Of a stretch of DNA of 49,523 nucleotides, positions 1 through 7,836 are shown one piece after another. Position 1 is the stretch's first letter; every line of letters begins with the position of its first letter. This DNA comes from Billgrantia bachuensis (GTDB taxonomy: Bacteria; Pseudomonadota; Gammaproteobacteria; Pseudomonadales; Halomonadaceae): assembly GCF_011742165.1 (NCBI RefSeq), contig NZ_JAAQTO010000008.1, positions 1 through 49,523 of the forward strand. The letters are read 5' to 3'. Under the pieces are notes generated by a model. It searched no databases. It had not been told where the DNA came from and was given only the letters and a program-made list of their open reading frames with translations. The position numbers and the translations under genes were made by a program.

Positions 1-384
1 GAGAACCTGTCGGTCAAGGACAGCCCGGTGTCGGCTCGCCAGCTCGGCGACTTGATCGCCCGCGTGATCGACGACACCATCAACGGCAAGGCCGCCAAGC
101 AGGTGTTCCAGGCACTGTGGAACGGCCAGGGTACGAATGCGGACGACATCATCGAGGCCCAGGGCCTCAAACAGGTCACCGATAGCGGCGCCATCGAGGC
201 GATGATCGACCAGGTGATCGGCGACAGCCCGGCCCAGGTAGCGCAGTACCGCGACGCCGAGCCGGACAAGCGCAGCAAGATGATCGGCTACTTCGTTGGC
301 CAGGTGATGAAGGCCTCTCGGGGCACCGCCAACCCTCAGCAGGTCAATGCGCTACTCAAGCAGAAGCTCGACGCTCTCTGCTAG
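1..384 (+). CDS. gatB: Asp-tRNA(Asn)/Glu-tRNA(Gln) amidotransferase subunit B, C-terminal fragment
   Basis: The frame is open from base 1 and ends at TAG 382-384, so only the last 127 residues are seen and the start lies outside the window. The segment is the GatB/YqeY-type C-terminal helical domain that contacts tRNA in the GatCAB amidotransferase, which turns misacylated Glu-tRNA(Gln) or Asp-tRNA(Asn) into the correct amidated form in the cytoplasm. Recognisable stretches are the run of helices beginning '[13 protein letters not shown]' and the ending '[14 protein letters not shown]', which is typical of the family's last helix. The upstream gatC and gatA genes are presumably just outside. 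Identification rests on the tail domain only but the match in character is strong. Confidence 0.9.
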   Translation, partial: ENLSVKDSPVSARQLGDLIARVIDDTINGKAAKQVFQALWNGQGTNADDIIEAQGLKQVTDSGAIEAMIDQVIGDSPAQVAQYRDAEPDKRSKMIGYFVGQVMKASRGTANPQQVNALLKQKLDALC

Positions 385-442
385 GTAACGAGGCGCTGTC
401 GCTGCGGCGACAGCGCCAGCTCCCCATGACGAGGAAACCGGC

Positions 443-994
443 ATGTCGGACGACGTAGGCACACGTCTGCGCGCCCTGCGCACCCTGCGTGGCATTTCCC
501 AGCGCGAGCTGGCCAAGCGCTGCGGCGTCACCCACTCCAGCCTGTCGCTGATCGAGCAGGGCAAGGTCAGCCCCTCGGTCAGCTCATTGAAGAAGATCCT
601 CGACGCCATTCCCATCAGCGTCGGCGACTTCTTCACCATGGACCTGGAGAGCCGCAACCAGGTTTTCTACTCCGCCGAAGAGCTGGCCGACATGGGCAGC
701 GGCGAAGTCGTCTACAAGCTGGTCGGTGCGAACCGGGCCAGCCGTGCACTGGCCTTCATGATCGAGACCTACCCCCCCGGGGCCGACACCGGTCGCGAGA
801 TGATCGCCCACCAGGGCGAAGAAGCCGGCGTGATACTCGAAGGCGAGATCGAGATCACCATCGGCGCCGAGTCCCGCCTGCTCGGCCCCGGCGAGGCCTA
901 CTACTTCGATACCAACGTACCCCACCGCTTCCGCAACCCCGGCAAAGAATCCTGCCGCCTGGTGAGCTGCTGCACGCCGGCACGAACGTTCTAG
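443..994 (+). CDS. puuR: PuuR-type HTH-cupin transcriptional regulator
   Basis: 183 residues. Residues about 8-62 are an XRE-type helix-turn-helix ('GISQRELAKRCGVTHSSLSLIEQG') and residues about 105-180 are a small cupin barrel ('HQGEEAGVILEGEIEITIG', 'YYFDTNVPHRFRN'). This architecture and length (E. coli PuuR is 185 aa) match the repressor of putrescine catabolism, which binds a polyamine-pathway ligand in the cupin. A GAGGAAACC sequence precedes the ATG. It stands alone between gatB and the convergent rmuC, but the catabolic genes it would control begin about 2 kb downstream. Other members of the HTH-cupin family control unrelated pathways, so the target is inferred from context. Confidence 0.82.
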   Translation: MSDDVGTRLRALRTLRGISQRELAKRCGVTHSSLSLIEQGKVSPSVSSLKKILDAIPISVGDFFTMDLESRNQVFYSAEELADMGSGEVVYKLVGANRASRALAFMIETYPPGADTGREMIAHQGEEAGVILEGEIEITIGAESRLLGPGEAYYFDTNVPHRFRNPGKESCRLVSCCTPARTF

Positions 995-1033
995 CCAAGC
1001 TTCCGAACCGGATCGACAACCGCGGCAGAGCCG

Positions 1034-2392
1034 CTAGTCACTTCCCGGCATCGGTCGCTCGGCCTCGAGCTCCAGCCCGGCCCGCTCGACCAGCTCGGCA
1101 GGCAGCTCCTTTTTCACCGCCACGCCCAGCTCCTGGAACTCGGCAGCCTGCTTGATCAGGTTGCCGCGGCCGTTGACCAACTGCCCCATGGCACGGTCGT
1201 AGCTGTCGCGCGCGCCGTCGAGGCGGGCCTGCACCTCCTGCATGCTCTCGAGAAATAGACGCAACTTGTTGTAGAACTTCTCGGCGCGGCTGGCCAGCTC
1301 GGCGCTGTGGCGGCTCTGGTCCTCGAAGCGCCACAGCTGGCGCACCACGTTGAGGCTGGTCAGCAGCGTGGTGGGAGTGGCCACCAGCACATTGTTTTCG
1401 ATGGCACGCTGATAGAGCGTCTCGTCGTACTTCAGTGCCTCGACGTAGGCCGACTCCACCGGCACGAACATGATCACCACGTCCGGCGAGTTGAGTCCCG
1501 GCAGGTCGTAGTAGTGCTTGCCGGCAAGCTCGTCGATGCGCTCGCTCACCGCCGTGGCATGGGCCGCCAGGGCCAGCTCACGCTCACGCTCGTCCTCGGC
1601 ATTGACGTAGCGCACGTAGGCGGCAAGCGAGGTCTTGGCATCGATCACCAGGTGGCGGCCCTGGGGCAGGTAGACCACCGCATCGGGCCGGCGCCGTCCG
1701 TCGGCCGTGGTGAAGCTGACCTCGCGCTGATAATCCTTGCCGGGGCGCAGCCCTGAGCCCTCCAGCACGTTCTCGAGCATCAGCTCGCCCCAGTTGCCCT
1801 GGACCTTCTTCTGCCCTTGCAGCGCTTGAGTCAGGCGCTCGGCCTGGTCGGTGATCTCGCGGTTGAGAGACTGCAGATTTCTGAGTTCGGCACGTAGACC
1901 GGCACGCTGCTCGGTATCGTGGCGATGAATCGTCTCGACCTTCTCGCGAAAACCCTTCATCTCCGCCTGGATCGGCTGCAACAGGCCGCTGATGCGCTGC
2001 TGAGAGAGTTCGCTGAAGGCGCGCCCCTTGCGCTCGAGTATCTCGTTGGCCAGGTTCTCGAACTCCTGGCGCAGCTGCTCGCGACTGTCGCGCAGCAGGG
2101 CCAACTGCGCGTCGAAGTGTTGCTGCTTCTGTTCCAGCGTAGTGGCCAGCCGCGCCTCGCCCACCTGTACCTCGCCGAGCGTGCGCTGCTGCTCGTCGAG
2201 GCGTCGCTCACGCTCGGCGAGACGCTCACGGAGATCCGCCAACACCGCCTCGTGACGCTGCGCATCGGCGCGCTGGCGGCGGGCGGCGAGCAGGCCGGCC
2301 AAGCCGAAGGCGAGCAGGAACGCCACGGACGCCGAGAGTCCCATGGCGTATCCCATGGGAAGAGAAGCCAGCAGCATCAAAAGATCGGTCAA
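1034..2392 (-). CDS. rmuC: DNA recombination protein RmuC
   Basis: RmuC limits inversion and rearrangement at short inverted repeats and carries a PD-(D/E)XK-like nuclease fold. From the proposed start the protein is 452 aa (E. coli 475). It opens with one hydrophobic segment (residues about 3-35, 'LLMLLASLPMGYAMGLS'), followed by a long coiled coil rich in E/Q/R (about 40-170), then the conserved core containing 'GNWGELMLENVLEGSGL', 'RPDAVVYLPQGRHLVIDAKTS' and 'VEALKYDETLYQRA'. I chose TTG at 2392 because GGAG lies 8 nt upstream; ATG at 2377 is an alternative. The frame stays open to 2551, but the extra N-terminus is polar, arginine-rich and unlike the family. Confidence 0.88.
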   Translation of the reverse strand: MTDLLMLLASLPMGYAMGLSASVAFLLAFGLAGLLAARRQRADAQRHEAVLADLRERLAERERRLDEQQRTLGEVQVGEARLATTLEQKQQHFDAQLALLRDSREQLRQEFENLANEILERKGRAFSELSQQRISGLLQPIQAEMKGFREKVETIHRHDTEQRAGLRAELRNLQSLNREITDQAERLTQALQGQKKVQGNWGELMLENVLEGSGLRPGKDYQREVSFTTADGRRRPDAVVYLPQGRHLVIDAKTSLAAYVRYVNAEDERERELALAAHATAVSERIDELAGKHYYDLPGLNSPDVVIMFVPVESAYVEALKYDETLYQRAIENNVLVATPTTLLTSLNVVRQLWRFEDQSRHSAELASRAEKFYNKLRLFLESMQEVQARLDGARDSYDRAMGQLVNGRGNLIKQAAEFQELGVAVKKELPAELVERAGLELEAERPMPGSD

Positions 2393-2589
2393 GGGGCGGA
2401 CTCCAACGACGGCATGAGAAGTTCGAGCCAGAGTCTCCTCAAAATGGGCCGGCTTGTCACGGCCTACCGATAAACGCCCTGCTTCCGGCTCGCCATGCCG
2501 GCGTCCAACGCATCCCGATGCAACGGCACACGGGCGCCAACGCTGGGACATGATAAGGTGAGGTCAACGTCTCCCGACCCGATGTCACC

Positions 2590-3408
2590 ATGCTCGATTT
2601 CCTAGCACGCCCTGAAAGCCTCGCCTGGCACCAACAGTTGGCGCGCCTGCTGCGTGGCGCCGGTGCGGCCGATTTCCCCGGCCGGCTCGACCACTGCCTG
2701 CGCGAACTCGTGGGTCACGAAACCGTACTGATCAATGCCTACCGTGGGCGCCGTCGGCCGCTATTGATCCATGACGACTACCCCCCGCATCGCCGCGAGC
2801 AGGGCATCGAGCGCTACCTGAGTGAGGCGTATCTGCTCGACCCTTTCTTTGCCGCCGTGAGCGACGGCCTCGACCAAGGCGCCCATCGCCTGCGTGAGCT
2901 GGCCCCGGATCGCTTCGAGGCAAGCGATTATTATGCTCATTACTACCGTGCCTTGGGCCTGGAGGACGAGGTGGGCCTCTTCTGCCGAGTCGAAGAGGAC
3001 GTCGTGATTGCCGTATCGCTCGGCTTCGGCGTCAAGTCGCCGCCGCTGACCCGTCGTGCCATTCAGGCCCTTCGCCACCTCTCGCCGATGGTAGAAACCC
3101 TACTCGTCGAGTACTGGAAATGGCAGGGGAGCCAGTTCCAGCAGCGCCTGGCCGAGCAGGAGCCGGTGGAAGCGGCTTTTGCCAGCTTCGGCACCGGCGT
3201 GCTGACCGCGCGCGAGCAGGAGATCGTGCGCCTGCTGCTGGCCGGCCACTCGACGAAATCGGCAGCCCGGGAGCTCGACATCAGCGACGGCACGGTCAAG
3301 GTGCATCGCAAGCACATCTACCAACGACTCGAGGTTTCCAGCCAATCACAGCTGTTCCGGCAGTTCCTCGATCACGTGGCGCTGGTGTCGCGGCAACGGG
3401 CAGGCTGA
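2590..3408 (+). CDS. LuxR-family transcriptional regulator (solo)
   Basis: 272 residues. The C-terminal part from about residue 203 is a classic LuxR/FixJ DNA-binding domain: 'LTAREQEIVRLLLAGHSTK' followed by 'ELDISDGTVKVHRKHIYQRL'. The N-terminal 170 residues form a sensor-like domain I cannot assign to a named family; no phospho-acceptor pattern and no neighbouring luxI are seen, so it is a LuxR solo, perhaps sensing a small metabolite. It runs convergently into the ALDH gene with only 20 bp between the stops. Its position at the edge of the agmatine/ALDH block makes it a likely local regulator, possibly acting at the divergent promoter near 6180-6326; this is inference. Confidence 0.82.
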   Translation: MLDFLARPESLAWHQQLARLLRGAGAADFPGRLDHCLRELVGHETVLINAYRGRRRPLLIHDDYPPHRREQGIERYLSEAYLLDPFFAAVSDGLDQGAHRLRELAPDRFEASDYYAHYYRALGLEDEVGLFCRVEEDVVIAVSLGFGVKSPPLTRRAIQALRHLSPMVETLLVEYWKWQGSQFQQRLAEQEPVEAAFASFGTGVLTAREQEIVRLLLAGHSTKSAARELDISDGTVKVHRKHIYQRLEVSSQSQLFRQFLDHVALVSRQRAG

Positions 3409-3428
3409 GCCTGACCATTGATTCGTCG

Positions 3429-4934
3429 TCAGGGCGCTAGCGCCATCCATACGGTCTTGAGTTCGGTGTACTCCGTCAGGGCATGCAGGGACTTGTCGCG
3501 ACCGTTGCCGGACTGCTTGACGCCGCCAAAGGGCACCGTCATGTCGGGGCCCGCCCAGTTGTTGACGAATACCTGGCCGGAATGGAGCCTGCGGGAGAGG
3601 CGCATGATGCGGTCGATGTCCTGGCTCCATAGCCCCGCGGCCAGACCGTAATCGCTGTCGTTGGCCATGGCGATGGCTTCCTCTTCCGTGTCGAAGCCGA
3701 ACACCGAGAGCACCGGGCCGAAGATTTCCTCGCGGCCGATGGTCATGGCCGGTGTCACGCCGTCGAATATCGTCGGCGGTATGAACAGACCCGGGCTTTC
3801 CAGCGCCTGGCCACCGGCGCGTAGCCGCGCGCCCTCCTCGCGCCCCTTGGCGATATAGTCGAGCACCCGGCGATACTGGGTCTTGTCCACCATGGCGCCC
3901 ATGAAGCTCCCGGGATCGAGGGGGTCACCAGGCTGCATGGCCTTGGCGGCCTCCACCACCTTGTCGACGAACACCTCGCGAATCGCGTTCTCCACCAGCA
4001 GGCGGGAGCCGGCGATGCATACCTCGCCCTGGTTGTGGAAGATCGCCGCGGCGGCATGGCTCGCCACCCGGTCGAGATCCTTGCAGTCGGCGAAGACCAG
4101 GTTGGGGCTCTTGCCGCCGCACTCCAGGTAGACCCGCTTGAGGTTGGACTGGCCGGCGTACTGCATCAGCTGTTTGCCCACCTGGGTGGAGCCGGTGAAG
4201 GCCAGGCAGTCGACCTGCATGGAGAGCGCCAAGGCCTTGCCCACGGTATGGCCGAAGCCCGGCAGCACCTGGAACACGCCGCGGGGAAGGCCCGCCTCAC
4301 GAGCCAGGCTTGCCAGGCGCAGCGCCGAGAGCGGCGACTTCTCCGAGGGCTTGAGGATCACGCTGTTGCCGGCGGCCAGCGCCGGGGCGATCTTCCAGGC
4401 GGTCATCATCAGCGGGAAGTTCCACGGCACGATGGCTGCCACCACGCCGATGGGCTCGCGTAGCACCAGCGCCAGGGAGTCCTCGCCGGTGGGCGCCACC
4501 TCGCCGTAGAGCTTGTCGATGCCCTCGGCGGTGTAGCGCAGGCAGCCGATGGCCCCATTGATATCGCCCAGCGAACTGGAGATCGGCTTGCCCATGTCGA
4601 GAGTGTCGAGCAGTGCCAGTTCGTGCTGATGCGCCTCCATCAGCTCGGCCAGCTTGAGCAGCACCTGCTTGCGCCGCCCCGGTGCCAGCCGGGACCACTC
4701 GCCCCGGACATGGGCGGCCCGGGCACAAGAAACGGCGAGTTCGGCATCGGCGGCGTCACAGCTGGCGACACGGGCCAGGGTCTCGCCGGTGGCCGGGTTG
4801 ACGGTGGCGAACGTCTCGCCGCTGGCGGCAGCGACGAAGGCGTCGTCGATGAAGGCACGGCTCTCCAGGTGCGGGATCAACGTCTCGGCCATGGCCTGCC
4901 AGTCGGCTTTGGTGGCGGGGATCGTGACGTTCAT
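3429..4934 (-). CDS. NAD-dependent aldehyde dehydrogenase, PuuC-like (copy 1)
   Basis: 501 residues, full-length ALDH superfamily. Visible are the oxyanion Asn in 'VPWNFPLMM' (N172), the catalytic base E271 in 'LECGGKSPN', the nucleophile C306 in 'GEVCIAGSR', and 'EEIFGPVLSVF' near 403. It resembles PuuC/PauC, which oxidise aminobutyraldehyde derivatives to acids. The start ATG overlaps the stop of the upstream M20 hydrolase gene (ATGA, 4931-4934), so the two are translationally coupled. A 475-bp stretch is base-for-base identical to copy 2 near 11 kb. Because its partner is a carbamoylase-like hydrolase rather than PuuD, its substrate may be a ureido-aldehyde; that is inference. Oxidation of gamma-aminobutyraldehyde or other aldehydes is equally possible from sequence alone. 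Confidence 0.93.
   Translation of the reverse strand: MNVTIPATKADWQAMAETLIPHLESRAFIDDAFVAAASGETFATVNPATGETLARVASCDAADAELAVSCARAAHVRGEWSRLAPGRRKQVLLKLAELMEAHQHELALLDTLDMGKPISSSLGDINGAIGCLRYTAEGIDKLYGEVAPTGEDSLALVLREPIGVVAAIVPWNFPLMMTAWKIAPALAAGNSVILKPSEKSPLSALRLASLAREAGLPRGVFQVLPGFGHTVGKALALSMQVDCLAFTGSTQVGKQLMQYAGQSNLKRVYLECGGKSPNLVFADCKDLDRVASHAAAAIFHNQGEVCIAGSRLLVENAIREVFVDKVVEAAKAMQPGDPLDPGSFMGAMVDKTQYRRVLDYIAKGREEGARLRAGGQALESPGLFIPPTIFDGVTPAMTIGREEIFGPVLSVFGFDTEEEAIAMANDSDYGLAAGLWSQDIDRIMRLSRRLHSGQVFVNNWAGPDMTVPFGGVKQSGNGRDKSLHALTEYTELKTVWMALAP
4003..4477. repeat. 475-bp identical tract shared with 11088-11562 (copy A)
   Basis: Direct comparison at a constant offset of 7085 bases shows no difference over this block, while the flanks differ at many synonymous and non-synonymous sites. 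It covers the ALDH core, from the nucleotide-binding region to just past the active-site cysteine codon. A block of complete identity with abrupt edges inside diverged paralogues indicates recent gene conversion. Confidence 0.95.
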
Positions 4935-6178
4935 TGGCTCGTCTCTAGGATATTGGCCCGTTCCAGCATGGCATCGCAGAGCACCTGAGCCCCCAGGGCG
5001 CAGTGTTCCGGGGAGGCGTACTCCGCCTCGTTGTGGCTGATCCCGTCGCGGCAGGGAATGAAGATCATCGCGGTCGGCGCGACCCGGGCCACATAGACGG
5101 CGTCGTGGCCGGCGCCGCTCATCATGCGCCGGTAAGGTACGCCGCGGGCCTTGGCGGTTCTCTCCACGGCGTCGATGCAGCCGCTATCGAAGCTCACCAC
5201 CGACGAGGCCCAGATGCGTTCGCTGTGCGCCGTGACGCCAAAGGCCTCGCCGGCGGCGGCCAGTTCGCGCTCGAAGCGCGCTTCCAGAGCGTCCAGCTCG
5301 CCCTCATCGACATGGCGCAGGTCAATGGAGAGCCTCACTTCGCCGGGTACCACGTTGCGCGATGCCGCATCGATTTCCAGGGTACCGCAGGTAACCTTGG
5401 TGTCGCCGCTGGGGTCCGCCAGGGCATGGCCCTGCAGGCGATCGATCAGGCGCGCCGCGGCGGCCAACGCGTCGCGGCGATAGCGCATTGGGGTAGGGCC
5501 GGCATGCGAGGACTGCCCGCGCAGGGTGACGTCGAACCAGCGCATGCCCTGCACGCCGGTCACCACGCCGACCGCTTCGTGGTTCTCTTCCAGTATCGGC
5601 CCTTGCTCGATATGCAACTCGAGGAAGCCCGCCAAGCGCGGCTCACCTACCGCCATGTCACCAGCAAAACCGGTGGCCGCAAGCGCCTCGCCCAGCGTCA
5701 CGCCATCACGGTCGCTGCGTGCCAGGGTCGACTCGACGCTGAATTCGCCGGCATAGGTGCCGGAAGCGACCATGGCCGGAGCAAAGCGGCTGCCCTCCTC
5801 GTTGGTCCACACCACCAGTTCCAGAGGACGCTCAGTGACGATGCCATGATCCTCGAGGGTGCGGAACGCCTCGAGACCGGCCAGCACACCAAGTACGCCG
5901 TCGAAACGTCCTCCCTTGGGCTGAGTATCCAGGTGGCTGCCAATACCAATCGGATCGAGATCGTCACGCTTGCCGGCGCGACGCAGGAACAGGTTGCCGA
6001 CCCGATCGATGCGCAGCGTACAGCCCAGCGCCTGGCACCATTCGATCAGCAGACGACGCCCGGCGGCGTCCTCCTCGGTCAACGCCAAGCGGTGACTACC
6101 GCCGTTGGGGCTGGGGCCGATCTCGGCCATGGCCATCAGGCTCGACCAGAGCCGCTGGCCATCGATGGAAACCGTCAT
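4931..6178 (-). CDS. M20-family Zn-dependent amidohydrolase (N-carbamoyl amino acid hydrolase / beta-ureidopropionase type)
   Basis: 415 residues from ATG 6178, which has GGGAGG five bases upstream; the frame is open further but lacks a better start. All metal ligands of the carbamoylase/allantoate amidohydrolase subfamily are present: H82 ('SHLDTQPKGG'), D93 ('GRFDG'), E127/E128 ('WTNEEGSRF'), H189 ('ELHIEQGP') and H382 ('SHNEAEY'). The lid-domain signature 'RNVVPGEVRLSIDLR' is also there. Family members cleave N-carbamoyl groups from carboxylate-bearing substrates, giving amine, CO2 and ammonia. It overlaps the downstream ALDH by four bases, and agmatine deiminase lies in the divergent operon, so 4-ureidobutyrate is a sensible substrate. 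Other N-carbamoyl or N-acyl amino acids cannot be excluded. Confidence 0.9.
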   Translation of the reverse strand: MTVSIDGQRLWSSLMAMAEIGPSPNGGSHRLALTEEDAAGRRLLIEWCQALGCTLRIDRVGNLFLRRAGKRDDLDPIGIGSHLDTQPKGGRFDGVLGVLAGLEAFRTLEDHGIVTERPLELVVWTNEEGSRFAPAMVASGTYAGEFSVESTLARSDRDGVTLGEALAATGFAGDMAVGEPRLAGFLELHIEQGPILEENHEAVGVVTGVQGMRWFDVTLRGQSSHAGPTPMRYRRDALAAAARLIDRLQGHALADPSGDTKVTCGTLEIDAASRNVVPGEVRLSIDLRHVDEGELDALEARFERELAAAGEAFGVTAHSERIWASSVVSFDSGCIDAVERTAKARGVPYRRMMSGAGHDAVYVARVAPTAMIFIPCRDGISHNEAEYASPEHCALGAQVLCDAMLERANILETSQ

Positions 6179-6233
6179 GGGAGCCTCCCTTGTGATTGTT
6201 CCCTGCCACCCTAGGCGGGAAGGTCGCAGCGGC

Positions 6234-6278
6234 GATATACCCCAATCAGGATATACCGGAGGCTCTCTCTCCCTGATT
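6234..6278. promoter_or_regulatory. Candidate operator in the divergent M20/aminotransferase promoter
   Basis: The 148 bp between the two divergent starts holds GATATACC twice (6234-6241 and 6250-6257, 16 bp apart, same orientation) and an inverted pair AATCAGG (6244-6250) / CCTGATT (6272-6278). Such spacing suits a dimeric regulator on one face of the helix. Which protein binds is unknown; the local LuxR-type regulator or the PuuR-type regulator are candidates. Confidence 0.4.
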
Positions 6279-6326
6279 AGGCTGGTCCTGTCGGTCACCC
6301 CGAGACACCGAGAGAGGAGCCACCTG

Positions 6327-7751
6327 ATGACAACGACAACGACCTCCGCGCACCCCGTCGAATCGATGCGGCGCTATGATGCCCAGGCACTGTGGCAGAA
6401 GGACAAGGACCACTTCATCCATCCCTTCACCGATTTCAGCCTGTTCCATGACAAGGGCTGCGACCTGATCACCGACAGCGACGGTATCTACGTGCAGGAC
6501 GCCCACGGCAACCGCTTCATCGATGGCATCGCCGGCCTATGGTGCGTCAACGTGGGCCACGGCCGCGCCGAGATCGGCCAGGCCATGGCCAAGCAGGCCA
6601 CCCGCATGGCCTACTTCTCCACCTTCAATAACCTCTCAAACGCCCCGGCGGCGGAGCTGGCCGCCAAGCTCGCCGAGCTGGCCCCGGCCCACCTCAATCA
6701 TGTCTTCTACAGCTGCGGCGGCTCGGCGGCCAACGACGCCACCATCCGCCTGGTGCACTACTACTTCAACCGTCTGGGCAAGCCGAGCAAGAAGCGTATC
6801 CTGTCGCGTAACAACGCCTACCACGGCACCACCTACCTGGCCGCCACCCTGACCGGCATCGAGAGCAACAACTGGGATTTCGATACCTTGGATCACCTGG
6901 TCACGCACCTGAGCGAAGCCAACCTCTATCGCCGGCCCAAGGGCATGAGCGAGGCGGAGTACTGCGATCACCTGGTAGCAGAACTCGAGGAGACGATCGA
7001 GCGCCTCGGTGCGAATAACATCGCCGCCTTCATTGCCGAGCCGATCATGGGCGCGGGTGGCGTACTGATGGCACCGCACGGCTACCATGCCCGCATGCAG
7101 GCCGTGTGCCGCGCCAACGAGATCCTCTACATTGCCGACGAGGTGGTCACCGGCTTCGGCCGCCTGGGGCATTTCTTTGCCTCCGAGGCGGTGTTCGAGA
7201 CGCAGCCGGATATCATCAACTGTGCCAAGGGACTCTCCTCCGGCTACGCCCCACTCGGCGCCACCCTGATCTCCGACGCCATCTACGAGGTGCTGGGCAC
7301 GCCCCAGCGCAAGGGTGGCGTACTGAGCACCGGCTTCACTTACTCCGGCCATCCGGTCAGCTGTGCCGCGGCACTCAAGAATATCGAGATCATCGAGCGC
7401 GAAAGCCTGTGCGAGAACGTGCGTGAAGTTGGGCCCTACCTGGAGCGGCAGCTCAAGACGCTCTCGCATCATGAAACCGTCGGCGACGTGAGGGGCAGCC
7501 ACTTCATGCTGGCCATCGAGAACGTCGCCGACAAGGCCACCAAGGAGCTGCTGCCGGTAGAGGCGCGGGTCGGCGACCGGGTCGCCGCCGAGGGCCAGAA
7601 GCGCGGCCTGATCATCCGCCCGGTGGGCCATCTCAATATCATCTCGCCGCCGCTGATCTGGGATCGTGGCGTGGTGGGTCGGGTAGTGGCGATTCTCGAC
7701 GAGGCCTTCGCCGCGGCCACGACATCGCTACGCAAGGACGGTTATCTGTAA
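6327..7751 (+). CDS. Class III PLP-dependent aminotransferase (putrescine/omega-amine type)
   Basis: 474 residues from ATG 6327, with AGAGAGGAG seven bases upstream; an in-frame extension to 6105 runs through the promoter region and is rejected. The fold is that of omega-amino acid/diamine transaminases. D271 in 'IADEVVTGFGR' contacts the PLP ring nitrogen and K301 in 'NCAKGLSSGYAPLG' forms the Schiff base. The phosphate-binding loop reads 'CGGSAANDAT' where most relatives have G-S-E-A-N. It is followed by the NhaC-like transporter and agmatine deiminase, so agmatine-derived amines such as N-carbamoylputrescine or putrescine are likely amino donors, with pyruvate or 2-oxoglutarate as acceptor. 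Exact substrate is not determinable here. Confidence 0.9.
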   Translation: MTTTTTSAHPVESMRRYDAQALWQKDKDHFIHPFTDFSLFHDKGCDLITDSDGIYVQDAHGNRFIDGIAGLWCVNVGHGRAEIGQAMAKQATRMAYFSTFNNLSNAPAAELAAKLAELAPAHLNHVFYSCGGSAANDATIRLVHYYFNRLGKPSKKRILSRNNAYHGTTYLAATLTGIESNNWDFDTLDHLVTHLSEANLYRRPKGMSEAEYCDHLVAELEETIERLGANNIAAFIAEPIMGAGGVLMAPHGYHARMQAVCRANEILYIADEVVTGFGRLGHFFASEAVFETQPDIINCAKGLSSGYAPLGATLISDAIYEVLGTPQRKGGVLSTGFTYSGHPVSCAAALKNIEIIERESLCENVREVGPYLERQLKTLSHHETVGDVRGSHFMLAIENVADKATKELLPVEARVGDRVAAEGQKRGLIIRPVGHLNIISPPLIWDRGVVGRVVAILDEAFAAATTSLRKDGYL

Positions 7752-7836
7752 CCCGCCGGCAGCCGCCGTATGTATGACCCGGCTTTCCCAACGGGACCAG
7801 CCATCGTGCAATGTACAACAACAAAGGTGAACGACC

